Position numbers and translations under genes: made by a program
Notes under the pieces: model-generated
What the model saw: only the letters and a program-made list of their open reading frames with translations
The model's database searches: none
What the model was told of the DNA's origin: nothing
Assembly: GCA_964568585.1 (NCBI GenBank)
Contig: CAZMQI010000001.1
Coordinates: forward strand, 1-64,000
Origin: RGZA01 sp964568585
GTDB taxonomy: Bacteria > Pseudomonadota > Alphaproteobacteria > UBA9219 > RGZA01
Reading direction: 5' to 3'
DNA length: 64,000 nucleotides
Part shown: positions 51,829-61,384 of the stretch, piece by piece
Numbering within the stretch: the first letter of the stretch is position 1
How the letters are laid out: each line of letters begins with the position of its first letter

Positions 51829-53937
51829 CTATCTGCGTCCACGCTTTTTAGGCTCGAACCGTTTGGATGTGCGTGCAACAGGGGCAGCAATCCCTAGCTC
51901 CTTCGCCTCTAGACGGTGGATTTCATCGCGTAAGCGTGCGGCTTCTTCGAATTCCAGATTGCCTGCGGCATCGAGCATTTTTTGATTTAAATCTTTCAAA
52001 TGCGTCTTGATATTTTTACCAACTAACGTGCCTTCATCGGCGCCGGTTTCAACGCTCAGATAATCACGTTCATAGGCCGAATGCAGAATACTACTGATTT
52101 CCTTCTTGATCGTTTCCGGCGTGATGTTGTGCGTGATGTTATACTCTTTTTGTTTTTCTCTACGGCGGTTGGTTTCATCAATCGCGGCCTGCATGCTGCC
52201 GGTGATGCTATCCGCATACAGAATGGCACGGCCATCGACGTTACGCGCTGCACGGCCAATGGTTTGAATAAGTGACGTTCGTGAACGCAAATAACCTTCC
52301 TTATCTGCATCCAAAATTGCGACCAGACCGCATTCCGGAATATCCAATCCTTCACGCAGCAAGTTGATGCCAATCAGAATATCATGCACGCCAAGGCGTA
52401 AATCGCGGATGATTTCGATGCGCTCCAGCGTTTCAACATCACTGTGGATGTAACAGACCTTCAGCCCCGCTTCGTTCATATATTCAGTAAGCGCTTCGGC
52501 CATTTTTTTGGTCAGCGTGGTCACCAATACGCGCAAACCTTTTTCAACCATCAAACGGCATTCGGCCAGCAAATCATCCACCTGATGTTCGGTCGGGCGA
52601 ATAATAACAGGGGGATCAGTTAAGCCAGTTGGGCGTACAATCTGTTCGGTGAACACGCCGCCGGTTTGCTTCAGTTCCCACGGGCCAGGTGTTGCAGAAA
52701 CAAAGATTGTTTGCGGGCGAAACGCTTCCCACTCCTCGAACTTCAAGGGGCGGTTATCGATGCAGGATGGCAAGCGGAAACCGAATTCGGCCAGCGTGCT
52801 TTTACGGGCATAGTCGCCCTTATACATCGCAGAGAGCTGCGGAACCATCACGTGGCTTTCATCCAAAATCAGCAAAGCATTCTTGGGAAGGTATTCGAAC
52901 AAGGTCGGCGGCGCTTCGCCGGGGTTGCGCCCTGTCAGATACCGTGAATAATTTTCAATCCCTGCACAGCTTCCGGTTGCCAGCATCATCTCCACATCGA
53001 ACTGCGTGCGTTCGCCGATGCGCTGTTCTTCGATGAATTTTCCGGCATCGTGGAAGTATTTGATTTGTTCCTTCGCATCGCGTTTGATTTGAGTAATCGC
53101 CTGATTAACCGTTGGTTTTGGCGTTACATAGTGGCTATTGGCATAGAGCTTCACCATCTCCAGCGTGGCAATCTTTTCGCCTGTTAATGGGTCAACTTCG
53201 GTGATGCTTTCCAATTCATCGCCAAAGAAGGATAAGCGCCAAGCGCGGTCTTCCAAGTGCGATGGAAAGATTTCAACAATGTCGCCGCGCACACGGAAGA
53301 ACCCGCGCCCGAAACTGTCATCATTGCGCTTGTAATGCATTTCGATTAAATGGCGCAGCACATCATCGCGTGATTTCGCTTGGCCTTTTTGTAACACCAG
53401 CGTCATGTTGCTGTAGGATTCAACCGAACCGATACCATAAATGCACGACACCGATGCGACGATGATGACATCATCGCGTTCTAACAATGCGCGCGTAGCC
53501 GCATGGCGCATGCGGTCGATTTGTTCATTCACACTGGATTCTTTTTCAATATAAGTATCGGTGCGCGGAACATAGGCTTCGGGTGTGTAGTAATCATAAT
53601 AGGACACAAAATATTCAACTGCATTATTCGGAAAGAATGATTTCATTTCCCCATAAAGCTGCGCAGCCAATGTTTTATTGGGGGCGAGGATTAACGTTGG
53701 GCGTTGCACGGTTTGAATGACATGCGCGACGGTGAATGTTTTTCCGGAACCCGTCACACCCAATAATACCTGATCGCGCGCGCCTTCCTCCAAGCCCTTT
53801 AACAGCTCGGCAATCGCCTGCGGCTGGTCGCCAGCGGGGATATAATCCGAGACCAGTTCGAATTTCTTGCCACTTTCTGGGCGGAATTCCGGCCTGATTA
53901 CATCGGCCATGATGGGATAAGTGCTTTGATTAGACAT
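51829..53937 (-). CDS. uvrB: Excinuclease ABC subunit B
   Basis: Damage-verifying helicase of nucleotide excision repair. The 702 residues have Walker A GVTGSGKT, the beta-hairpin YYDYYTPEAYVPRTDTY, DESHV, SATPGPWE, QTIGRAARNVDGRAILYAD and a C-terminal UVR motif (KMLDAAGNLEFEEAARLRDEI). The last residues are basic. uvrC lies 6 kb away; uvrA is not in the window. Confidence 0.97.
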   Translation of the reverse strand: MSNQSTYPIMADVIRPEFRPESGKKFELVSDYIPAGDQPQAIAELLKGLEEGARDQVLLGVTGSGKTFTVAHVIQTVQRPTLILAPNKTLAAQLYGEMKSFFPNNAVEYFVSYYDYYTPEAYVPRTDTYIEKESSVNEQIDRMRHAATRALLERDDVIIVASVSCIYGIGSVESYSNMTLVLQKGQAKSRDDVLRHLIEMHYKRNDDSFGRGFFRVRGDIVEIFPSHLEDRAWRLSFFGDELESITEVDPLTGEKIATLEMVKLYANSHYVTPKPTVNQAITQIKRDAKEQIKYFHDAGKFIEEQRIGERTQFDVEMMLATGSCAGIENYSRYLTGRNPGEAPPTLFEYLPKNALLILDESHVMVPQLSAMYKGDYARKSTLAEFGFRLPSCIDNRPLKFEEWEAFRPQTIFVSATPGPWELKQTGGVFTEQIVRPTGLTDPPVIIRPTEHQVDDLLAECRLMVEKGLRVLVTTLTKKMAEALTEYMNEAGLKVCYIHSDVETLERIEIIRDLRLGVHDILIGINLLREGLDIPECGLVAILDADKEGYLRSRTSLIQTIGRAARNVDGRAILYADSITGSMQAAIDETNRRREKQKEYNITHNITPETIKKEISSILHSAYERDYLSVETGADEGTLVGKNIKTHLKDLNQKMLDAAGNLEFEEAARLRDEIHRLEAKELGIAAPVARTSKRFEPKKRGRR

Positions 53938-54043
53938 AAGGCAGTTTACCTTGATGAAATAGCTCTTGCAGCATTTTTATTAGGCTTCATATTGGTCTGA
54001 CCCGCTGATTTCTCAAGTGTTTCAAGGTAAGGTTTTTCGCTTA

Positions 54044-55387
54044 ATGACAACCCTCGTTCGTATTGCTCCCTCCCCCACCGGATTTTTACATGTCGGCAAT
54101 GTGCGTACCGCGCTCATGAACTGGCTATTCACCCGCAAGCAAGGCGGCAAATTCATGCTGCGCCTTGATGACACGGATATGGAGCGTTCCACCCAAGCCT
54201 TCGCCGATGCCATTGAACGTGATTTCAAATGGCTTGGCCTGACATGGGATTTATTCGCCAAACAATCCGACCGCTTTGCGCGCTACAGCGAGGTACTGGA
54301 ACAATTCAAAGCATCAGGCAGAGCTTACCCGTGTTTTGAAAATCAGGAAGAATTAGCACTCAAGCGCAAATCACAACTCAGCCGTGGCTTGCCGCCCATT
54401 TATAACCGCGATGCATTGAAGCTAACCAAGGAAGACATCGCCGCAAAAATCGCGGCGGGTCAAAAACCCCATTGGCGTTTTAAACTCAACGAAACCCCTG
54501 TGGTATGGGATGATTTGGTACAGGGCCACAAATCCTTTGCTGGCGGCGCATTAAGTGACCCTGTGTTGGTGCGCGAAGATGGCGTACCGCTTTATACCTT
54601 CTGTTCTGTGGTTGATGATGCGGATATGAACATTACGCATGTAATTCGCGGGGAAGATCATGTGGCGAACACAGCAGTACAAATCCAGATTTGGGAAGCA
54701 ATGAATGCGCCTGTTCCAACCTTCGCACATTTACCATTGATTACTTTGGCAAGCGGTGAAGAGTTATCGAAACGTCTTGGCAGTATGAGTGTTGCCAGCC
54801 TTCGCGACGAAATGGGCGTGGAACCTTTGGCGATTGCCAGCCTCCTTGCCAAAACCGGAACCTCCGATGCGATTGAAGCCGCAACCAGCATGGATGAGCT
54901 GGTCAAAAGTTTTGATTTCAAGAAAATCGGCCGCTCACCCCCAAAATTCGATACCAAGGATTTGATGCGTATCAATGCGCGCATTATTCATCACATGAGT
55001 TATACGCAAGCAGCACCGCGTCTTGCCGCGATGGGCTTAAGTGCGGTTGATGAGCAATTCTGGAACGCTGTGCACCAAAACATGGGCCAGTTCAACGAGA
55101 TTAAAAACTGGTGGCAGATGGCAAATGAAAAGCTGGCACCAAAGATTGAGGATGCGGAGTTTATTAAACAAGCCGCAGCAACATTACCAGCAGCGCCATG
55201 GGATGACACCACATGGGGCACATGGACGAAGGCATTAGGTGCCGCAACTGGCAAATCCGGCAAAGCACTCTTCATGCCGCTGCGTCTCGCGCTGACCGGA
55301 CAGGAACATGGACCTGAAATGAAGATGATGCTGCCGTTGATTGGTATTGAGCGTGCCAAAGCGCGTCTTGCTGGCCAGACCGCATAA
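54044..55387 (+). CDS. gltX: Glutamate--tRNA ligase
   Basis: Class I synthetase of 447 residues. The HIGH equivalent is in APSPTGFLHVGNVRTALMN and KMSKS is replaced by ELSKRLGS. The GVPLYTFCSVVDDADMNITHVIRGEDH stretch is diagnostic of GluRS. The start at ATG 54044 is chosen by the family N-terminus and a Shine-Dalgarno-like AAGG upstream; a frame from 54017 is nine residues longer. Alphaproteobacteria often encode two GluRS paralogues, and which this is cannot be said. cysS follows after 9 nt. Confidence 0.93.
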   Translation: MTTLVRIAPSPTGFLHVGNVRTALMNWLFTRKQGGKFMLRLDDTDMERSTQAFADAIERDFKWLGLTWDLFAKQSDRFARYSEVLEQFKASGRAYPCFENQEELALKRKSQLSRGLPPIYNRDALKLTKEDIAAKIAAGQKPHWRFKLNETPVVWDDLVQGHKSFAGGALSDPVLVREDGVPLYTFCSVVDDADMNITHVIRGEDHVANTAVQIQIWEAMNAPVPTFAHLPLITLASGEELSKRLGSMSVASLRDEMGVEPLAIASLLAKTGTSDAIEAATSMDELVKSFDFKKIGRSPPKFDTKDLMRINARIIHHMSYTQAAPRLAAMGLSAVDEQFWNAVHQNMGQFNEIKNWWQMANEKLAPKIEDAEFIKQAAATLPAAPWDDTTWGTWTKALGAATGKSGKALFMPLRLALTGQEHGPEMKMMLPLIGIERAKARLAGQTA

Positions 55388-55396
55388 GGGTGCTCG

Positions 55397-56761
55397 ATGC
55401 AACTTTATAACACCCTCACCCGCAGCAAAGAATATTTTATCCCGCTTGATGCAAAGAATGTACGCATGTATGTATGCGGCCCTACCGTATACGATTTCGC
55501 GCATCTTGGTAACGCACGGCCGGTAGTGGTATTCGATACGCTATACCGTGTATTGAAATTGCATTTCCCGAAAGTGACTTATGTCCGCAACATCACCGAT
55601 GTGGACGATAAGATCATGGCCAAAGCCAAAGAAACCGGCGAGCCAATTGACAGCATCACCCAGCGCACGACACAAGCTTATCATGAAGATATGGCAGCGC
55701 TACTTGCACTGCCGCCGGATATTGAACCACGCGCCACCGCACATATTCCGCATATGCTGGCGCTAATTGCCAAGTTGATTGAAAAAGGCCACGCCTATGC
55801 CGTGGATGGCCATGTGTTGTTTAACGTACCGTCGATGAGCAATTATGGCGAGCTTTCCCGCCGCTCCCGCGATGAATTGATTGCAGGTGCACGTGTTGAA
55901 GTCGCACCGTATAAAAAAGACGCTGCCGATTTTGTATTATGGAAACCATCCGCACCTGACCAAGTAGGTTGGGATAGCCCATATGGCCGCGGCCGCCCGG
56001 GCTGGCATATTGAATGTTCGGCAATGGCGAAGGAACATCTTGGCGAAACCTTTGATATTCATGGAGGCGGGTTGGATTTAATTTTCCCGCATCATGAAAA
56101 CGAAATCGCACAAAGCCGTTGCGCCCATAATGATGCGCCATTGGCAAAACTGTGGATGCATAACGGCTTCCTCACCATCAATAACGACAAGATGAGCAAG
56201 TCGCTGGGCAACTTCTTTACCGTACGCGATTTACTGGCCATTGCTCCTGGGGAAGCATTACGCCTTGCCCTTCTTACTGCGCATTACCGCCAACCATTGG
56301 ATTTTAGCGAAGACGCCTTAAAGAAAGCGAAGCAAACACTGGATGGATGGTATGGCGCGTTGCGTAATGTAAAAGACCTTCCGGTTGACAAGACCGTTGC
56401 TATACCTGCCAATTTCCTGGCCGCGCTGGATGATGACCTGAATACGCCGCAAGCCTTCGCCATTCTGCATGATTTGGTCAGCCAATTGAATAAAGCGCCG
56501 GACAGCAAAACGAAATCCGCATTGTTGAGCGCGGCGAACCTCATCGGCTTTTTAACGCAAGATGCGGAAAGCTGGCTACGCGGCGCATCTGCCGGAAGCG
56601 ATGGCTTGGATGAAGAAAAGATTCTTTCCCTGATTACCGCGCGCAAGGAAGCGAAAGCCGCCAAGAACTTTGCCGAAGCCGACCGTATCCGCAAAGAATT
56701 ACTGGATGCCGGCATTATTCTTGAGGATAAGGCCAATGAAACGCTGTGGAGACGGGCTTAA
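55397..56761 (+). CDS. cysS: Cysteine--tRNA ligase
   Basis: Class I synthetase of 454 residues. MYVCGPTVYDFAHLGNAR holds the zinc-ligand Cys and HIGH motif; GWHIECSAMA and GGGLDLIFPHHENEIAQS are the other zinc/catalytic segments; KMSKSLGNF is the KMSKS loop. It directly follows gltX and is probably cotranscribed. Confidence 0.97.
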   Translation: MQLYNTLTRSKEYFIPLDAKNVRMYVCGPTVYDFAHLGNARPVVVFDTLYRVLKLHFPKVTYVRNITDVDDKIMAKAKETGEPIDSITQRTTQAYHEDMAALLALPPDIEPRATAHIPHMLALIAKLIEKGHAYAVDGHVLFNVPSMSNYGELSRRSRDELIAGARVEVAPYKKDAADFVLWKPSAPDQVGWDSPYGRGRPGWHIECSAMAKEHLGETFDIHGGGLDLIFPHHENEIAQSRCAHNDAPLAKLWMHNGFLTINNDKMSKSLGNFFTVRDLLAIAPGEALRLALLTAHYRQPLDFSEDALKKAKQTLDGWYGALRNVKDLPVDKTVAIPANFLAALDDDLNTPQAFAILHDLVSQLNKAPDSKTKSALLSAANLIGFLTQDAESWLRGASAGSDGLDEEKILSLITARKEAKAAKNFAEADRIRKELLDAGIILEDKANETLWRRA

Positions 56762-56833
56762 CCAGTCTGAATCCACTAGTATCCTCGCTTTTGTTTGTAT
56801 AAGATTTACCTCATTCATTAACCGGAGACGCAC

Positions 56834-57382
56834 ATGCAATCATCCAGAGCACATAACCAACTTGGCTTTAACCTCATTGAAGCGGCTTTGGTACTCGGCA
56901 TTGTGGGGCTTGTGATTGGCGGCATCTTCGCTGCATGGGGCAATGTGGAATCCCAGCAACGCATACGCCGTGCTGCGGATATGACCACCACCATTGTGCA
57001 GCAAATCCGTACCACCTATGCGGCACGCACCACATTCGATGCGACTGATACTGCAAGTGGCGCAACCTTTACCGCAGCCTTGATTGCTGCAAACTTAATT
57101 CCTGTTGAATATCTTTCAGGCACCAATTTGATGAATCCGTGGGGTGGCACAACACTCATTACGCCAAACACGACGGGCATGAATGTTAGCTATAGCACGG
57201 TAAAGAAAGCCGATTGCCTTAAGCTGGCCAATAACATGTTAAACACTGGCAAGACCCAAGGCCTTACCAGCATCAACGGACAAGCAGTTACAAGCACTAC
57301 ATTGTTTACGTCTATCTCATCATCCATCTGCACTACCGATCCGTCCGCATTGAATTTGTTCTTCCTATTAAAAACAAACTAG
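56834..57382 (+). CDS. Type IV pilin-like (pseudopilin) protein
   Basis: A 182-residue protein with a class III signal: an 11-residue leader ending in G11, then F12-N-L-I-E16 (Glu at +5) and a hydrophobic helix (EAALVLGIVGLVIGGIF). This is the prepilin peptidase substrate signature. Beyond residue 40 it is a non-descript soluble domain with two cysteines. GGAG precedes the ATG. No pil, gsp or prepilin peptidase gene is in the window, so it would act with machinery encoded elsewhere. Confidence 0.8.
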   Translation: MQSSRAHNQLGFNLIEAALVLGIVGLVIGGIFAAWGNVESQQRIRRAADMTTTIVQQIRTTYAARTTFDATDTASGATFTAALIAANLIPVEYLSGTNLMNPWGGTTLITPNTTGMNVSYSTVKKADCLKLANNMLNTGKTQGLTSINGQAVTSTTLFTSISSSICTTDPSALNLFFLLKTN

Positions 57383-57404
57383 TTCAGCAAATAGCGGCAA
57401 CCAA

Positions 57405-58169
57405 GTGAGTGATACCCCCATCATCATTCTGGTCCGACCGCAGATGGTCGAGAATATCGGAACAACCGCGCGCGCAATGATGAATTGCTCCTTGCATGAG
57501 CTACGCCTTGTTGATCCGCGCGATTCTTGGCCGCTCACCAATACGCTTCAAGAACGCATTGATGCGACATCCGCAGGTGCCACGGGTATATTCAAAGACA
57601 CCAAGATATATCAAACAACGCCAGATGCTGTTGGTGATTTAAACAGCGTCTATGCCCTCACCGCGCGTACCCGTGATATGGCAAAAGAAATGCTGACGCC
57701 CAGAGCTGCCATTGCAGAAATCCATTCCAAGATAAATGCTGGCGAAAAAATCGGCCTGATGTTTGGTCCGGAACGCACAGGCCTCATTAATGAAGATTTG
57801 AGTTGCGCTGAAAAACTGATAGGTATTCCGGCAAACCCCGAATTCTCATCATTCAATCTGGCGCAATCAGTATTAATCATGGCTTATGAATGGTTTACGC
57901 GTGCGAATGATGTACCAACAGAAACCATGAATTACGGCAAAACCCGCCCTGCCACAAAAGCCGAAGTATTCCATTTATTTGATCATCTGGAGCGCGAGCT
58001 GGAAGCAGGCGGGTTCTTCACATCGCTTGAAATGAAGCCGGCGATGACGCAAAATCTACGCAACGCCATTTTACGTGCCGAACTTACCGAACAGGAAGTG
58101 CGTACATGGCATGGCATGATTACCGCATTGGCAGAAGGCCCAAAAAAACCACGCAACCAAAATGGCTGA
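57405..58169 (+). CDS. trmJ: tRNA (cytidine/uridine-2'-O-)-methyltransferase TrmJ
   Basis: SPOUT methyltransferase that 2'-O-methylates position 32 of tRNAs. 254 residues from a GTG start (GTG AGT GAT); no ATG is available in this position. The fold markers are LVRPQMVENIGTTARAMMNC, GLMFGPERTGLINEDLSCAE and FNLAQSVLIMAYEW. The C-terminal helical domain is typical. It overlaps the next gene by 8 nt. Confidence 0.92.
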   Translation: MSDTPIIILVRPQMVENIGTTARAMMNCSLHELRLVDPRDSWPLTNTLQERIDATSAGATGIFKDTKIYQTTPDAVGDLNSVYALTARTRDMAKEMLTPRAAIAEIHSKINAGEKIGLMFGPERTGLINEDLSCAEKLIGIPANPEFSSFNLAQSVLIMAYEWFTRANDVPTETMNYGKTRPATKAEVFHLFDHLERELEAGGFFTSLEMKPAMTQNLRNAILRAELTEQEVRTWHGMITALAEGPKKPRNQNG

Positions 58170-58470
58170 AGACGACAAACAGCATTTCCGGATTTTGTAT
58201 TATAAAGGCCATAGCACGATTATTGGCGTGGGTGATTTATTCATTAATACAGACAATGTACCGCCAGAAAACAAAGGTGGCTCATTCATCATATCTGACA
58301 ACAAAGCCATGCCGCTGGATTGGAACGTAATCAAAGCTACACCATATGTTCAAAGCCTTCATCCCATGGTTCAAAAAATGATTGAACAGACCTTGCGAGA
58401 AGAAGCGCTGCAATCCAGACGGCCAGGCATGGGCAGAGAAGCAATGATTTTGGATGACAAGAAGATATGA
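58162..58470 (+). CDS. Unknown 102-residue protein between trmJ and SDR
   Basis: No family is recognised. It is soluble and acidic in the N-terminal half, with the sequence YYKGHSTIIGVGDLFINTD, and has a charged C-terminal helix. It overlaps trmJ by 8 nt and the SDR gene by 4 nt, so the three are a translationally coupled operon; this supports it being a real gene. Confidence 0.7.
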   Translation: MAEDDKQHFRILYYKGHSTIIGVGDLFINTDNVPPENKGGSFIISDNKAMPLDWNVIKATPYVQSLHPMVQKMIEQTLREEALQSRRPGMGREAMILDDKKI

Positions 58471-59150
58471 ATAAAACCATCCTCATCACCGGTGCAGCAC
58501 GGCGTATTGGACGTGCCATGGCATTGCATTTCGCAGCCCGGGGTTGGCATATTGCCGCGCATTACAGCGGTTCCGCCACTGATGCAGAACATCTGCGCGA
58601 TGACATTGAAGCAAAAAACGGCAAGATAAGCCTGTTTCAGGCCGATTTTACCAAACCAGATGCCGCACAGATGTTATTCGCCGAGGTCGTGAAAACCTGC
58701 GGCGTACCGCGCGTGCTCGTTAACAACGCTGCACGCTTTGAACGGGACGATGGCGGCATTACTGAAAAAAGTTTACACGCGCACATGGCGGTGAATGCTG
58801 CAGTACCAATCGCCCTATCGCAACTCATGCGTACAGGTGATGCAGCACCGCGCTTCGTATTTAATATCCTTGATCGTTCGCTGGATTGGTCATGGCCGTT
58901 ATTACCTGCCTATGTTCTCAGCAAACTCGCGCTGGAAGAATGGACAAAGAAAAATGCCACAACCTATCAGCCAGATTTGTATATATTCGGTCTGCGCCTT
59001 GGGCCTACGCTGCGTAACCCGCGTGAAAGCGAAAACCATTTTGCCAGCGCCAGCGCCGCCTTGAAGCTCACGAAGCTGGAGGATGTGCTGGGGATGATGG
59101 ATACCGCCATGGAATATCCGGCCGTACAGCCTAGCTTTGTGAATATCTGA
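58467..59150 (+). CDS. SDR-family oxidoreductase
   Basis: A 227-residue short-chain dehydrogenase. The cofactor motif TGAARRIGRAMA, the NNA motif (VLVNNAARFE) and the catalytic Y-x-x-x-K (PAYVLSK) are present. It resembles pteridine-reductase-like SDRs found before uvrC in other alphaproteobacteria. The tail around GLRLGPTLRNPRESENHF may form the substrate pocket. The substrate is not known. Confidence 0.88.
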   Translation: MNKTILITGAARRIGRAMALHFAARGWHIAAHYSGSATDAEHLRDDIEAKNGKISLFQADFTKPDAAQMLFAEVVKTCGVPRVLVNNAARFERDDGGITEKSLHAHMAVNAAVPIALSQLMRTGDAAPRFVFNILDRSLDWSWPLLPAYVLSKLALEEWTKKNATTYQPDLYIFGLRLGPTLRNPRESENHFASASAALKLTKLEDVLGMMDTAMEYPAVQPSFVNI

Positions 59151-59479
59151 TGGCCGTTATCAACAGGGATTACGATTGTTTACGTTTGATTAGTAAATTG
59201 TGGTTCGTTTTCTGAATAAAAACCCAAAAACCGCGTATTACTTTAATTAACCATACTTTTCTATCTGCCTACTTTTTAGGCAAACAGGTGAAAACATCGT
59301 TTTATTTGGTCATAATTGGCCAAAATAGAATTTCATCCCAAGACTTATCCACAGGAATCGGGGATATAATTTGGACATTCCTTAAGGGCGGCGACCGCCG
59401 ACCGCATAAAGATTCTGGGAGTTAATACGAGCGGAGCCCCAGTAATACAATAGGCAGCGTTTGAGCTATATATATTTCC
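59151..59479. other. 329-nt intergenic region before uvrC
   Basis: No gene is supported. It contains three hairpins: TGCCTA-CTTTT-TAGGCA (59266-59282), TTGGTCA-TAAT-TGGCCAA (59306-59323, one G-T pair) and GGCGG-CGA-CCGCC (59387-59399). A perfect TATAAT (59365-59370) with only a poor -35 could start transcription towards uvrC. A single TTATCCACA (59345-59353) matches the E. coli DnaA box. None has a following T-run. Confidence 0.5.
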
Positions 59480-61384
59480 ATGAGTAACGAAGATCCTAAC
59501 AATCCTAACCGTATCAGCCGCAGTGCACCTTCCCTGCCCGGCGGGACGGATGACATCCCTAAAGGCGGTTTTGCGCGTGGGGCAGCCGTGCTTAAGGAGT
59601 ATTTGAAGAACGTGCCCTTCAGCCCTGGCGTGTACCGCATGGTATCGGCCAAGGGTGATGTGCTGTATGTCGGTAAAGCCAAGAGCCTGAAGAAGCGCGT
59701 CACAAACTACACAACGCTGGAGCGATTGACCAACCGCATTCAACGTATGGTCGCGCTCACCCACCATCTGGAAATTGTGGTCACGCACACCGAAAGCGAA
59801 GCGTTGCTTCTGGAAGCAAATCTTATCCGCAATTACCAGCCGCCATTCAACGTGCTGTTGAAGGATGATAAAAGCTATCCTTATATCCTTATCACCAAGG
59901 ACCATGAGTTCCCGCAACTGGTCAAATATCGTGGCAGCAAAGACCGCGATGGCTGGTATTTCGGCCCGTTCGCTTCGTCAGATGCCGTGAGAGAAACCAT
60001 GGGTGTGTTGATGCGCGGTTTCATGCTGCGGAATTGCAATGACAGTTTCTTTGCCGCGCGTAAACGCCCGTGTCTGCAATATCATATCAAACGCTGTACC
60101 GCGCCATGCGTTGGCAAGGTAAGCGTTGAGGATTATGCGCGCCAAGTAAAGGAAGCGCGTGAATTCCTGCTCGGAAAGAACGATGCGCTGCTGGAAGATT
60201 TGCAAAAGGACATGCAGAAAGCCAGCGCAGCGATGGATTTCGAAGAAGCCGCGCATTTACGCGACCGCATTAAAATTCTGGCCACCATTCAGGCTAAGCA
60301 GAACATCAACATCAATAATATCGGCGATGCCGATGTGATTGCTTTGGCGCGTGAAGCTGGGCAGATATGTATTCAGGTATTCTTCATCCGCAATGACCGC
60401 AATTATGGGAACCGCGCCTTCTTCCCGCAGGCGGATATGAGCCTTGAAGACAGCGAAATCCTCTCCACCTTTCTTGCACAGTTTTATTCCGATAAACCCG
60501 CGCCAAAACAATTATTCCTCAGTCAGGAAACGGATGATGTGGAATTGCTGGCCGAGACATTCAAAACCGATATTGCCATCCCCAAACAAGGTGATAAAAA
60601 GCGCCTGATTGATATGGCAGCGCAGAACGCGCGTGAAGCCTTGGCGCGCCGTTTGGCCGAACGTAAAAGCCAGAATGTGTTGTTGGAAGGCGTTGCCAAA
60701 TGTTTCGATTTGGACGGCACACCGGAACGTATCGAAGTATATGATAACAGCCACACCTCAGGCACCTATGCGGTTGGCGCGATGATTGTCGCAGGGCCAG
60801 AAGGCTTCATTAAAAAAGCATATCGTAAATTCAACATTAAAGGCACGGAACTGGCCAAGGGCGATGATTACGGCATGATGCGCGAAATGCTGAAACGCCG
60901 CTTCACACGGCTGAATGCCGAAGACGATGATAGCAACACGCCTGATTTAGTGCTGATTGATGGCGGCATGGGGCAATTAAATGCTGCTCTGGAAACATTG
61001 GCTGAACTAGGCTTAAGCGATATTCCGGTAGTGGGTATCGCCAAAGGCCCCGATAGGAACGCAGGCCGCGAACGGTTCTTCATGAAAGACCGCGCCGATT
61101 TCCAATTAGAAATGCGCGACCCGGTTCTATATTTCCTGCAACGTCTGCGCGATGAATCCCACCGCTTTGTGATTGGCAGCCACCGTGCACGCCGCGTGAA
61201 AGCGATTAGCAATTCACCATTGGATGGCATTGCAGGAATTGGGCCCACACGTAAGAAAAAACTGTTGCTGCATTTTGGTTCAGCGCAAGGCGTTTCGAAA
61301 GCCGGCATCAGTGATTTGCAACGCGTGCCCGGCATCAATGCCGAGTTGGCGAAACAAATCTATGATTACTTCCACAGTGGCTGA
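59480..61384 (+). CDS. uvrC: Excinuclease ABC subunit C
   Basis: Makes the dual incisions in nucleotide excision repair. The 634 residues carry the N-terminal GIY-YIG-type nuclease (GVYRMVSAKGDVLYVGKAKSL), the UVR motif (DMQKASAAMDFEEAAHLRDRI region), the RNase H-like nuclease (EVYDNSHTSGTYAVGAM, DLVLIDGGMGQL) and a C-terminal HhH. No Shine-Dalgarno precedes the ATG. Confidence 0.97.
   Translation: MSNEDPNNPNRISRSAPSLPGGTDDIPKGGFARGAAVLKEYLKNVPFSPGVYRMVSAKGDVLYVGKAKSLKKRVTNYTTLERLTNRIQRMVALTHHLEIVVTHTESEALLLEANLIRNYQPPFNVLLKDDKSYPYILITKDHEFPQLVKYRGSKDRDGWYFGPFASSDAVRETMGVLMRGFMLRNCNDSFFAARKRPCLQYHIKRCTAPCVGKVSVEDYARQVKEAREFLLGKNDALLEDLQKDMQKASAAMDFEEAAHLRDRIKILATIQAKQNININNIGDADVIALAREAGQICIQVFFIRNDRNYGNRAFFPQADMSLEDSEILSTFLAQFYSDKPAPKQLFLSQETDDVELLAETFKTDIAIPKQGDKKRLIDMAAQNAREALARRLAERKSQNVLLEGVAKCFDLDGTPERIEVYDNSHTSGTYAVGAMIVAGPEGFIKKAYRKFNIKGTELAKGDDYGMMREMLKRRFTRLNAEDDDSNTPDLVLIDGGMGQLNAALETLAELGLSDIPVVGIAKGPDRNAGRERFFMKDRADFQLEMRDPVLYFLQRLRDESHRFVIGSHRARRVKAISNSPLDGIAGIGPTRKKKLLLHFGSAQGVSKAGISDLQRVPGINAELAKQIYDYFHSG

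Noticed and set aside
59150..59215. 21-residue frame overlapping the SDR stop by one base
   Set aside because: No Shine-Dalgarno sequence and no protein character; probably chance.
59345..59353. TTATCCACA, a perfect E. coli-type DnaA box
   Set aside because: Only one box is present, no cluster and no dnaA/parAB/rpmH-type context; a 9-mer is expected by chance about once in two windows of this size.
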